DNA of 64,000 nucleotides from Sphagnum magellanicum (Eukaryota > Streptophyta > Sphagnopsida > Sphagnales > Sphagnaceae). Position numbers and translations under genes: made by a program. Of this stretch, positions 12,401 through 21,976 are shown in pieces; positions within the stretch are counted from its first letter, which is position 1; each line of letters opens with the position of its first letter. The DNA lies in the NCBI GenBank assembly GCA_021904315.1, contig CM038923.1, positions 18,172,038-18,236,037 of the forward strand, read 5' to 3'. The notes beneath the pieces were generated by a model. That model searched no databases. It was not told the DNA's origin and saw only the letters and a program-made list of their open reading frames with translations.

Positions 12401-14438
12401 TGGTGTCATTGATTGGATATTGCTTAGAAGATGACCAACAAATGTTGATTTATGAATACATTCATAAAGGCTCGTTACATGACCATCTATATGGTACAAT
12501 CAATTCTTATTAAAGCCTTGAACATTTGATTAACCAACAAGTTGTAACTTTGTGAAAACTTTATATTCATTGTTCAACTTTGTTTTAACCATGTTTTACT
12601 TATTAGTCAACTATAAGTCAAATACATGGTTCGAAGTTAATATGATTTATTTTCCTTTTGTTGAACCATAGGTGACTTATCAACATTGACTAATGAACAA
12701 CTTGATTGGAAAACACGTTTGCACATTGCCCTCAACGCATCACAAGGTAATGAAACAAGAAAACACTATAATATTTGTCAACTAATATACAATATTTGGA
12801 AATCACTGTTGAAAATTACTACCTTTTGTTGTGGGACAAATCACCATGATGCCTTAAAAATATAATATCTGACTTTTGATCATGTAGCAATTAAAACCCA
12901 ACATTGAAATCTTTTCTTTAAATATATTTGCAATGATAAATTTGATTGTGATGTGAAACATTGTTTTGGAATTACAGGTTTGGAATATTTACATTCAGGG
13001 AGCAATCAAAGCATTATTCATCGTGATGTGAAAACTAGCAACATTTTACTTCATAATGACATGGAAAATGCAAAAATTGCAGATTTTGGACTATCAATAT
13101 TGATGTATGGAAAAAATATTACCCATGTTACAACTAATGTAAAGGGGACTACGGGATATGTTGATCCAGAGTGAGTATTTAATTATTTTTCTAAACAATA
13201 TTTCATGGTTCAATAGTTATATGATAATGTGTGACATAGATTACATTAATCAATCACTTTATTATTACATATTATATATCTTAATTTTTAATTTCATGTT
13301 CCAAATTTTCATTAAATATTTGAAGACCTACTTAGCATATTATCTTGTGTTAATTTGAAATTAACAGTTAGTTTCCATGGACTTGAATAGGTATTTCACA
13401 TCACAATGTTTAACACCAAAAAGTGATGTATATAGCTTTGGTGTTGTGCTTTTGGAAATAATATCTGGACGCAAAGTTATTGATCCAACATTACCAAATC
13501 AAGAAGTTTGGAACCTATGTGATTGGGTAAGTTATAATCATAGCAACTTACATTTTGAATTTTTACTTTTAACTTAAATGATTTTCATAAATTTTCATTT
13601 TCAAACTAGGAGTTAGATAGATTTACAATATTGGAAGTTTGATATTTTTTATCATTTTTTTAAAAGTTTGATTATGTTTGTGGTTTAAAACAAAATTAGC
13701 TATTTATGACAATCATATGTTTTAATTAAAAAGGGGTGATAATTATCACACAAGATTTTTTTTTTATTTTTTTAATCTAGCATCATTATGGATATCCCAA
13801 GAACAATATTTCATTAAATAACAAAAGAATTTTGAAACCTATCAAAACAAATTGAAGGCAAATCAATTTGCCCCCAAAACTAAAATCCTAGCCCAAATGT
13901 TGCAAGAATTTTCCTTATGTTTTAAATACGAGAATGTTTTCTAAAAGTACAAGGAATATGCAACATATGTATTTGCCACAATGAAATTTCTTGCCCAAAA
14001 ATAGTTTGTCACACAATTTTGATAATGAAAATAATCCATCAAGTTTTAACATAGTTACAAGAAAACAATTATGCTTATTTAATATTCATCTTAGGGTTTT
14101 CTTGCAAGTGGCATTGTTTGGGGTACAATAACATATATGTATTTGTTGAATAGGTGCGATTCAATCTCCAAGGAGGAAATATAAGCAAAACCTTGGATCC
14201 TATTGTGAAAGCTTCAAATCCTAATCTTGATGCTTTATGGAAAGTTATAAAAATTGCCATTCAATGTGTGGAATCCAAAGCTATTCGTAGACCAACAATG
14301 ACCAAGGTAGTTGAAGAACTACGAAATGCAATCAACTTGCAAGAAGGTAACCCACTGTCATCTAATTATTCACATAATATGACATATGAAATTCTAGATC
14401 AATATGGATCCCAAATGCAGTTATCAGATTCTCAATAA
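3571..14438 (+). CDS. Malectin-like / LRR receptor-like kinase, 15 exons, 931 aa
   Basis: Model by exon: 3571-3679, 4481-5045, 5960-6462, 6934-7063, 8408-8479, 8899-8967, 9798-9869, 10178-10252, 10407-10615, 11101-11276, 12367-12493, 12672-12746, 12978-13170, 13391-13526, 14154-14438 (stop included). All introns are GT-AG, phases agree and the total is 2,796 nt (932 codons). Domains in order: signal peptide (1-about 34), malectin-like ectodomain, short LRR block, one transmembrane helix (about 551-577), cytoplasmic Ser/Thr kinase. This is the layout of the plant LRR-RLK I type (like Arabidopsis At1g67720 and relatives), plasma-membrane receptors whose ligand cannot be told from sequence. The first ATG inside the signal-peptide exon is used; a longer in-frame start at 3511 would spoil the signal peptide. 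Exons 1-5 are GC-richer than exons 6-15. Introns hold hairpin elements but no second gene. The gene looks intact. Confidence 0.9.
4001..4129. repeat. Imperfect inverted repeat in receptor kinase intron 1
   Basis: AAGAACTGGCGA at 4001-4012 is the exact reverse complement of TCGCCAGTTCTT at 4118-4129, with weaker pairing just outside. It is probably the core of an old foldback or MITE-like insertion. No target duplication was recognised. Confidence 0.5.
5676..5767 (+). other. Long near-perfect hairpin in receptor kinase intron 2 (miRNA-precursor-like)
   Basis: The left arm GGAGAAGG...CTTGAGGCCATTCTATGTTC is mirrored by GAACACAGAATGGCCTCAAG...CCTTCTCC. About 24 consecutive positions pair with only two mismatches. 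An internal bulge of 6-7 nt then separates this from an 8-bp base stem, and the loop is about 14 nt. It lies on the sense strand of an intron. The arms match no conserved plant miRNA I remember. Size and pairing would suit a small miRNA precursor, but a short palindromic transposon remnant is equally possible. Confidence 0.5.
6934..10252 (+). CDS. Receptor kinase exons 4-8: linker and leucine-rich repeats
   Basis: Exon 4 gives [21 protein letters not shown] then PWVTC, the standard W-x-GDPC-x-P linker before the LRRs. Exons 5, 6, 7 and 8 (72, 69, 72, 75 nt, all in phase 2) each encode about one [53 protein letters not shown] and [16 protein letters not shown]. One repeat per exon with constant phase is typical of this subfamily. 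The introns (up to about 1.3 kb) contain a foldback element at 7436-7815 but no coding sequence. Confidence 0.87.
7436..7815. repeat. Foldback (inverted-repeat) element in receptor kinase intron 4
   Basis: GGCCACAGTGAACCA at about 7440 and its relatives CACCAGTGCACCATC are mirrored at 7756-7805 (GCGCACTGGTGGGTGCTGGTTCACTGTGGCC). The arms are about 50 bp and some 260 bp apart. Inside lie a local hairpin (ACTCAGTTG...CAACTGAGT) and a CTACCTAC/GTAGGTAG palindrome at 7620-7675. The structure suggests a non-autonomous MITE/foldback element; ends and target duplication were not fixed. Confidence 0.6.
10407..10615 (+). CDS. Receptor kinase exon 9: transmembrane and juxtamembrane segment
   Basis: The exon opens [10 protein letters not shown], the family's GNP motif after the last LRR, then a hydrophobic helix [20 protein letters not shown] continuing to LVLFIQY (about residues 551-577), then a Lys-rich stop-transfer stretch ([10 protein letters not shown]). 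The donor after A at 10615 joins AGT (Ser) with exon 10. The small-residue GLVMGG run is a common helix-dimerisation type motif; that role is inference. Confidence 0.88.
11101..14438 (+). CDS. Receptor kinase exons 10-15: intracellular Ser/Thr kinase domain
   Basis: Kinase signposts are all present: glycine loop [11 protein letters not shown] (623-633), VAIK lysine K644, alpha-C glutamate near E660 (EFLNE), HRDVKTSN with catalytic D744, DFG with D763, activation segment [12 protein letters not shown], and [18 protein letters not shown]. The C-lobe ends [16 protein letters not shown], and a short polar tail follows to QLSDSQ and TAA. It is an RD-type kinase with every catalytic residue, so activity is expected. 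Codons end strongly in A/T, unlike exons 1-5. Confidence 0.92.
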
Positions 14439-15057
14439 CAAATAGCTTTTAACATTAGGGGCATCATTTCATGTATGAATAATATATGAAATGTTACATC
14501 TAGCTAAAGAATTATATTCATATGGTTTATGAAGTTTATAAACTCATACATAGAATATCTAACCTCATTTCATGTATTTGAAATGTAATGTTCACATTAT
14601 AATAATGTGATAGTTTTTTTTTTCCTCTTTTACAAAACATGTATCAAAATTTAAAATTTATCTTATGTGTATTAAACTTAGGCACCACATTGCTACGCAC
14701 TATTAATAATGATGAAATGATGTAAAAAATGAATTGGTTTTGCAAAAAAATTGTTTTAAAAATATTGAAAATGTTGTATGCAACTTGAATTGCTTAAGGA
14801 ATTCATGGTTATTGTCATTTTATTTAACACAACAAAATGTTTTTGAATAAATAATTGTAAATTTTATTGTAAATTTTTCGTCTTTCTATCTACATTTTAT
14901 TTACATTTATCCCATGCATTGTTGGGGGTTATCAAATTGAATAATTCATTCAACATGTTTTTTTTTCCAAAACTGGACTAGAACTAAACCCAAGCTTCCA
15001 TTATTTTATGGAATTGAAACTAAAACAGTTAACCTTATATTAACCACACATTTTACT

Positions 15058-15250
15058 TTTTAAATGTGAAATTTTGTAATTATCAGATGTATAGATTTGA
15101 CCTTTTTAAATATTAAATTTGTAATATCAAACATCCATATTTGACTTTTTTAAATGTTAAATTTGTAGTTATCAAATAAATCTATTTGACTTTTGAATGT
15201 TATATTTATAGTTATTAGATGTATAGATCTAACATTTTTAAATGTTAAGT
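15058..15250 (+). repeat. Degenerate tandem repeat, about 55-60 bp unit
   Basis: Three to four poor copies of a unit containing ATTTGACTTTTTTAAATG then TTAAATTTGTAGTTATCA(A/G)AT, in head-to-tail order. Divergence is high, so it is old. Confidence 0.55.
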
Positions 15251-15640
15251 CAAAACCTATAGTTATCTTGTTAAATAAATGTTACCATACATATTAATAG
15301 AAATTTGACTTTTGTATGTGTTAAGTGTTAACTAACTAATTGTTGGTGAATATTTCAATTCCTAATCAATTAGGTAACTATTTTAATTATTAATTAGTAG
15401 TACATATTTTAAATTAGTGTTAGATTACTACTTTACTTACTAATTAGAACCACCTACCCTATTTGAGGTGAGTTTGAATCATTTTATATTTTTATCCATT
15501 TGCAATAACATTCATAAAGTTACCTTATTATCTTTTGAATTTGAATCTATACATTAATTTGAACATTGCATGCATCAAAATAATGAAATTCTTATGTACA
15601 TTTATTCTAGAAATGTATATCTTATCTATGAACATTTGGT

Positions 15641-15935
15641 GACCATCTTTTGGGCTAAAAATCAAGATTTGTCTATCTCCATGGGAAAGATGTTCAAAAT
15701 CAAAAATCTCTAAGGACCCTTTGCATTTTTTTTCATTTTTTTATGACCAACTTGTGGGCTAAGATTCAAAATTTGTTTATTTTCATGGGAAGGGTGTTCA
15801 AAATCATAAATCTTTTAGGACCCTTTGCATTTTTTTATGACTAGTTTTTGGGCTAAAGTTCAAAATTTGTTCATCTCCATGGGAATGGTGTTTAAAATCA
15901 AAAATATTTAGGAGACCCTATAGATCTATAATTTT
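15641..15935 (+). repeat. Three-copy tandem repeat, about 93-104 bp unit
   Basis: Units start at 15641, 15745 and 15838. Each contains GGGCTAA, then TTTGTYYATYTYCATGGGAA, then TTCAAAATCA and GGACCCTTTGCATTTTTT. No reading frame is conserved across units. Confidence 0.8.
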
Positions 15936-16764
15936 TTCACCATTTTTTGAACTACACTGATACATTCTATTTTATTTTTGTTGTCGAAGAATTGAATTAC
16001 AAATGACAATTTTATAATCATTCAATAGGGGAGTGCTTGGAAGAAGCACTATTGATTTAAAACCTTGTTGAAAGAACAAAAAAGAAAAGAATTGCTAAAA
16101 AAACGAAGAGACAAATGTAACAACCATTTTACATTTTATGGACCAAGATTCATAACACATCAACTAATGGCTTAAAAGGTCCCACAAATTTTGGTGCCTC
16201 TTATGCCTATAGCACCAACCAAGTATGATGAATTCACATAAAAAACACCCAACTTACAACACCACGATGTCATCAACAATATGCCATTACCTACTATAAT
16301 GTTGATTATAGTGTTAACCATTTTTTATTTTTTCAAACCTATAAATGTGTATGGTTTTGCACCAATGTTACCATTATTATTTTTCAACATGTGTTTTGAT
16401 AGTTTTATATATTCAAAAAATTGCCAAAACACCAAAATAGTCTGAACTTAACACAAATGGGCACCAATATGTGCATTCAACGCATATACAATTGTTCCTT
16501 ACAAATACAGGTGTGCATATAAAAATTATGGTGTTTAATGCCCATGGTTTCTCATCCACAAATGACCACCAACCACCACATGTTACATAACTCCCACAAC
16601 AAATCTATGGATTTTTGTGGTTTTTATTTTGAAGATTTACATTAATGGAAGTGAACCAACACCAATTCCACTACCATAAGAAAAGGATTGTTGTAAGGCT
16701 CATCTTGCACCCCTATTATTGTTGATTACCTATTTTTTAAAATGGTTTCATAAATAACACACAT

Positions 16765-16868
16765 AAGAGAGGCCAAACCAAAAAATCTTACAAGAAAAGC
16801 CAAACCACATAATCTTGCAAGAGAAGCCAAACCATAGAATCTTGCAAGAAAGGCCAAACCACAAAAAT
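16765..16868 (+). repeat. Minisatellite, four copies of about 27-29 bp
   Basis: Head-to-tail copies of RGCCAAACCAnANAATCTTR followed by CAAGARA. The open frame across it on the minus strand is just the repeat translated (WFGFSCKI). Confidence 0.85.
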
Positions 16869-17164
16869 ATAGCACCATCGATTGTTTCATTTTGCATTAC
16901 ATGGGTGTTTACACAAGAAGCACGTAAACACAAATTTTTAATCTAATTATCATTGTAGTTTGGGTTATTCATGTTTTTTCCAAAATTTATATTCTACAAA
17001 ATGATAAGTTAGATGCAAAGTTTCTTACTATATGCATACATGTGCATGATTGTCCCATACCAAGAATAGATATTGAATGAAAATATCAAAACCAATGTTT
17101 TTTCTTTATTAATTCCTAGATTTTTTCCACGGATTTATGAGGACATAATCCAAATTGGAAGGTT

Positions 17165-17300
17165 GAGTAAATAAGTAGGTAGATCCTTCCTACCTACCTA
17201 TCCAGATCAACCTACTTACATACCTACCTACCTACCTAAATTGATTTTGAACAAATTTAATTAATATGCCATGTGGCACATTTTGATTATGTTACATGTC
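17165..17300 (+). repeat. TACC-rich microsatellite and flanking dispersed repeat, copy 1
   Basis: Runs of CCTACCTACC and their complement, followed by TTTTGAACAAATTTAATTAA and TATGCCATGTGGCACA. The same order (CCTACCTA run, then TATGCCACGTGGCAAC) recurs at 44925-45030, so this is a dispersed repeat rather than a chance microsatellite. Confidence 0.6.
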
Positions 17301-17659
17301 ACAATTTAAAACCATCCAAACATTTAAATTAAATGTTTTAAATTATTTCAAATTTTCATAATAAAGTAATAATGAAAATATATTAAATTAGTGACGCATG
17401 GTAGCATATCATAAAAACACAAGGTTGAGCAAATTAATTGCAAACAACAATAGGGTGAAAGCATGAATTGGGGGACTATTTAGATTATCACACTTGTAAT
17501 TATTCTAGATTACATACAAATGTAAAATTTAAAACCATATTCAAAATTAACATTATCAAATTCTTAATTATTCATGTTGTCATAGACTTTAATGGGAATC
17601 ATCATAAAAAAATTGGATGAATTCTAAAAAGATTATGAACTTGTAATGGATTTTTGAAA

Positions 17660-18630
17660 TGATGTCGCAACCCTAGCTTTGGGCTTGCGACCAAGGCAAT
17701 GGGGTTACAAGGTTGCGAGCCAAGAGGAAGCTCGGGAGTCAAGGCAAGAAGAAGCCTAAGAGTCAAGGCAAGAGGAAGCCCGGGAATCAAGGCAAAAAGA
17801 AGCCCAGGAGTCACATCACATACTCCTAGGAGTGTAAGAAAGTGTGAGGGAGTATGAGGGAGTGAACCCTCACACTCCCAAGACAACTCCCACTTTGGGA
17901 GATGGAATCCTGATGGACTTCTGAAACTTCAAAGAGCGATTGCAGGGGTCAAAACTCAATGGCTTGTGGCGTTCTTTATATCATTGGAAAACTCTTGAAA
18001 TTTGGATGTCTAAAATGGGATCGAATTATTCATTTGGACATCTGAAACACAAGTTATGGCCAAAAGAAAGGTCGGGAGTCAAACTGCCAGTTTGACTCTC
18101 GACTACAAAAAGTTAGGAATCGACCCGATTTACTTGGCCACAGGGGGCGTGCGACATTCCGTTGAAAAGCTCTTGACAAAAGCTACAACTTTACTTTAAA
18201 CTGTATTGTGATCTGAGGTCTACTCACAAAATTATGGGGCTCCAAAGTTGCGGGAGTCCCATTTGGCGCGAATAGGAGAGAAAAGTCATTTAGATGTAGG
18301 TTCTGTGGCCAGTGACAGAGTATACTATAAGGGGGAAGGTGGTGGCTTCCCCTAAGTCCGGGCTATGGTGAGTCTAGTGTGTCCATGTTGCCCGTGGCTC
18401 GTCCTAACACCAAGGGTGCTCCAACTATGCACTTACCACTTTATGTGGGTTGTGTGCAGGCCCATGTGAATGAATGAAACTTGTCAACTCTTCCTAATCC
18501 CATCCCGCCCAACACACCCCTCTACCCCTCAAAGTGTTGTGAATTAGGGAGCCTGCCCCAACTCCTGCCTCTTCCAATGTCTTTTACTTGGACTCACATT
18601 TGAGTCCTTCAAGGAATTGGGAGCGCGTCA
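17660..18630 (+). mobile_element. Solo-LTR-like fossil, about 970 bp
   Basis: A GC-richer block in AT-rich surroundings. Its right end GGGAGCGCGTCA and the 300 bp before it (GGGGGAAGGTGGTGGCTTCC, then GGTGAGTCT, ACACCAAGGGTG, CTCTACCCCT) match the inverted copy that starts at 63665. The likely left end is TGATGTCGC near 17660, giving TG...CA ends with short inverted termini, as in LTRs. A four-copy run of about 27 bp (AAGCCCGGGAGTCAAGGCAAG type) lies inside at 17724-17815. No internal retroelement genes adjoin it, so I read it as a solo LTR of an unassigned LTR retroelement, old by its divergence from the other copy. Confidence 0.6.
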
Positions 18631-19280
18631 AATGACAACACTACACTTGTCACATAGAAAAAATGAAAATTGTGGATTCAAAAAATACATCAAAGTAATG
18701 TCAAAATAGAAATTAAAAAATAAAGAATCATCAAATGAAGAATTGAGTAATGAAGTGCATTGAAATTTTCCTAATACATATATTTTTTAATTTTTTAAAT
18801 TGTTATAAATTTTATCCTTGGGAATCCATTTCACATTAATTTTTTTAATCTTTTGCATGGATTTTTTTATCAATCGCATGTTTAGGGATATTCATAGGTT
18901 GATTTATTGATACTTATGATTAAAAGCATAGGGGATAATTATAGGATTTATGGTTTGATAATTGTTAAAACAATAAAAAATTACTAGTGTTAAATTATGG
19001 ACTCTCAAATGCCTACTTTTGAGGCACTTAACCATGTTTTCACCCCCATAATACACATAGGGTGGGTAAATGGATGAACATGTATTTTGTTGATTATTTT
19101 TCCCATCCATGAATGGTTATCGTTTGTGTTTTTAATGTCGTTTGCAACTTGTTCAACACAACTAAAGGAAATATAATCGCAAATGTCATCTATGATTAAA
19201 AACAAATCACAGAATTCAATTGAAAAAACCTTGATTTCTTTTAGTGCATTAATGCACACTTCTTTAAATTAAGATTAATA
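18631..19280. other. AT-rich spacer, nothing recognised
   Basis: Lies between the LTR-like element and the RT relic. Short minus-strand open frames here show no family signature; they may be decayed flanking retroelement sequence but I cannot support that. Confidence 0.5.
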
Positions 19281-19600
19281 TCAATTTTTTACATTTGAGG
19301 AAAACACTTTACCATTTTTTATATGGGTGGACATATCACTAAAAACAATAAAATCATCTAAAAATATTTTCATGAATACATTAATATATTCACATATAGC
19401 TTTTGTAATTGCCCTTTGGTAGGTAGGTGTCCATTTTTTACCCCAAAATGCATCACAACCCATAGGAAAGCCCCCAAGTCAATGACAAAAACGATCTTAT
19501 ATCCATCCTCAAGTGCTATGGAAATTTGATGGTTTCTTAAATAATTATCTAAAGACATATAAACCTCGTGTGTAAATGAAATGGAAAGCAAGAATTTGGG
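19281..19600 (-). mobile_element. Ty3/gypsy LTR-retrotransposon relic (reverse transcriptase fragment)
   Basis: Minus-strand readings contain DGYKIVFVIDLGAFLWVV and, further on, ITKAICEYINVFMKIFLDDF, the core of a plant Ty3/gypsy reverse transcriptase. Only this part of RT is visible. It is broken by several changes, with no LTRs, protease or integrase seen next to it. An old fossil. Confidence 0.75.
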
Positions 19601-19689
19601 GTGTGGAAATTGAAGGGTGTGTGAATGTGGGGTGTGGGGTGGGGGGTATGCACACCTACACTTTTTTGGATAATTAAGATTACTTGCCA

Positions 19690-19880
19690 ACATAGAATAC
19701 TAATGTGGCACTAATGTGTCAAATTAATGACCTAGAATGGGTGACGTGATGTTGACTTAGCACTAACATGGCACACACGTGGCAAGTCAATGACATGGAA
19801 ATAATGATGTGGACACATCATGTAATCCCATGATGTGGCATAAATGATGTAGAAATTACATGGTAGACACATGGCAGACT
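19690..19880 (+). repeat. Degenerate short repeats (GATGTGGCA type)
   Basis: An irregular series of CACTAATGTGGCA, CATGGCACACACGTGGCA, GATGTGGACACATCATG and GATGTGGCATAAATGATG, units of roughly 18-25 bp with several small palindromes. No coding sequence. Confidence 0.5.
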
Positions 19881-21540
19881 ATTGCACATGGCTTCGATCA
19901 CATGCACAACACAGTATGGGTTTTTTGGTTGGTTAAATAAATGATTATTGTTCTTTTCAATTACAATTATAACTATTTAATCACAAAAATCACTATGTAA
20001 TCACAAATGCCATTGAAATGTCATGTGATGTCATGGTTTTGTGATTATAGTGTGACGACTAATGGGTTTTTTTAGATAAATATCTTATTTTTTTGAAATT
20101 TTAATAATATGCTTTAAATAAATTTAAAATATCTTGACTTTTGCAACTTAAGGTGGGTCACCCTTGGATTTTTTTTAAATCTTTTTTAAAATCGTTACCA
20201 ATAATCATGTTGACGTATTCACTAACATCACCATATGAGTAGGGTACATTGGTTTAAGGTTCCTTGTTAACTTATTGTTATCACTTGCAAAAAAACCACT
20301 TTTTTTCACACAAGAACTTTGGGTAGTTTACTACGATATTTATATTTGATATTTTGATCTAGCTAATCATGAATGAAGAAACCAAAATCTCTACATTATT
20401 TTTCTCCAAGTGTTCCATCAATGTTTCCAACTTGCATTCAATCTCTTGTTGTTTAACTGCCATTTCATTTATGAAAACATGTTGTTGGGTTTTGTAACTA
20501 TCCTCAATAGTGATCTTCTCTCGCTACAACTCAACAACCATTGCTTCTACCTTCACAAGTTTCTCTGCAAGTTTAGTCTACTCATGCTTTTTGGATTGAT
20601 CGTGCATCTTCCATGGTCATCATCATGAGAAACTTTTTTTCGCTTAGGGTTTCTTCTATGTGGGTGTTTTAATTGAAATGTTGAGTTTGTTACTTCAACT
20701 TACTATTTCAACGTTGAGTTTGCTACATGTCAACTAAACAAAGAAGATTGCACAAATATTGCATTGATTTGGGTTGCATGGTGTGGTCATGATTGAACAT
20801 AGTTATGGTGGAAATGTTAATATTGAAGACAAAGACTTGGGAAGAGGAAAGGGGTTTTCCATTCATGTTTGATGGGGTGCATCTCTTCTCTAGGACCTAC
20901 TTATCTTTCTACTGATTTTTGAGGCAAGTTGTTGCTTGAACATATTTGCATTTGATTGTTTTTTCATGCCTTGTGGGATTGCCTCTTTCTTACAATTGGG
21001 AATCAAGAATCAAGAACTATCTTGTTAAGTAGCATGTTTGCAAAGATGTTGTGTCAAATCGAACCATTATTTGTTATCTTTTGAAAAACATATGAAAGTC
21101 CTTTGATGAAGAAAGTATAGATCAACAACTCTTCACATTCAATAGCCAAATATTGAAGCATTTGTCCCCACAATGCTACAATGCTAAAAATCCAATAGCC
21201 AATAAAACTTAAATATTGAAATAACATTTAACCACTTGAACATACAACACTTTGCAATTTGTGGCTAGCAACTTATGAACATACACAAATTATGATAGCC
21301 ACATCTAGAGAAAAATCTTTTCTCTATAGCAAATTGGATCCCCCTACCCCAAAAAAAATAGCCACATGGGCATACAAGCATTGACAGTTTGTAGCCAATC
21401 AACCTACCACACAAATTTGAAAAATAAAATACTGCTCCTTTACCATCATTCTTACCTCTTTTTCAGATTTTTGGAGTGAAACTTACATTAAAAGTTAAAA
21501 CATTTATTTGACTATGAAAAATACATTATAAATCCATTTT
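19881..21540. other. Intergenic region, no gene seen
   Basis: AT-rich spacer up to the TRAIP-like gene. The ORF-length open stretch at 20410-20628 has no recognisable family signature or codon bias and is probably chance. Confidence 0.5.
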
Positions 21541-21557
21541 CCCCAGATATGGGGCTC

Positions 21558-21590
21558 TAGTATATATGCCTAGTGTATATATATATTAGA
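21558..21590 (+). promoter_or_regulatory. Possible TATA region of the TRAIP-like gene
   Basis: AGTATATATGCC and GTATATATATATTAG lie about 390-420 bp before the start codon at 21977. The sequence between becomes C/T-rich and GC-richer, as plant 5' UTRs do. The transcription start is unknown and TA repeats are common here, so this is tentative. Confidence 0.35.
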
Positions 21591-21976
21591 TTGTATTCTC
21601 ATCATTGACAGTATTGCAAATGAGGTGCCAACTGTTAGGTCCCAAAGTTTAGAACCATTAGATACAAAAAAATGGCGCGAAGACTGTAACTTTCAAAACC
21701 ATGAACACAGGAGAGCTTCAAGTCCTAATATTTGTCCTTCTTTTATTGTTGTTCTTCGTCTCCATTCATGTGTGTCCACTGCTGTTTTTCTTCTTCCTCT
21801 GTGTTGAGCATTCACGCAGGTGCTCTCTGTCAAGTTTGCTTTGTAGGGTTGTCCAATTTGAATTTTATCCTTGATCTGTTTTGTCTCGATCGAGTTTCTT
21901 TTCCTTGTCTTGTTTTGTTCTAATTAAATATTTGCTCCTGTTTTTGGGGGCTTATCCTGATGACGGTTTCTTCAAG

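Larger units (their letters stand above)
14439..17659. other. AT-rich intergenic region, no gene seen
   Basis: Very AT-rich sequence after the receptor kinase stop codon. The first part holds its 3' UTR, with AT-rich signals such as ATGAATAATATATGAAATG but no decisive polyadenylation site. Apart from the short tandem repeats listed separately (15058-15250, 15641-15935, 16765-16868, 17165-17300) I see no coding or RNA signal. Confidence 0.6.
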
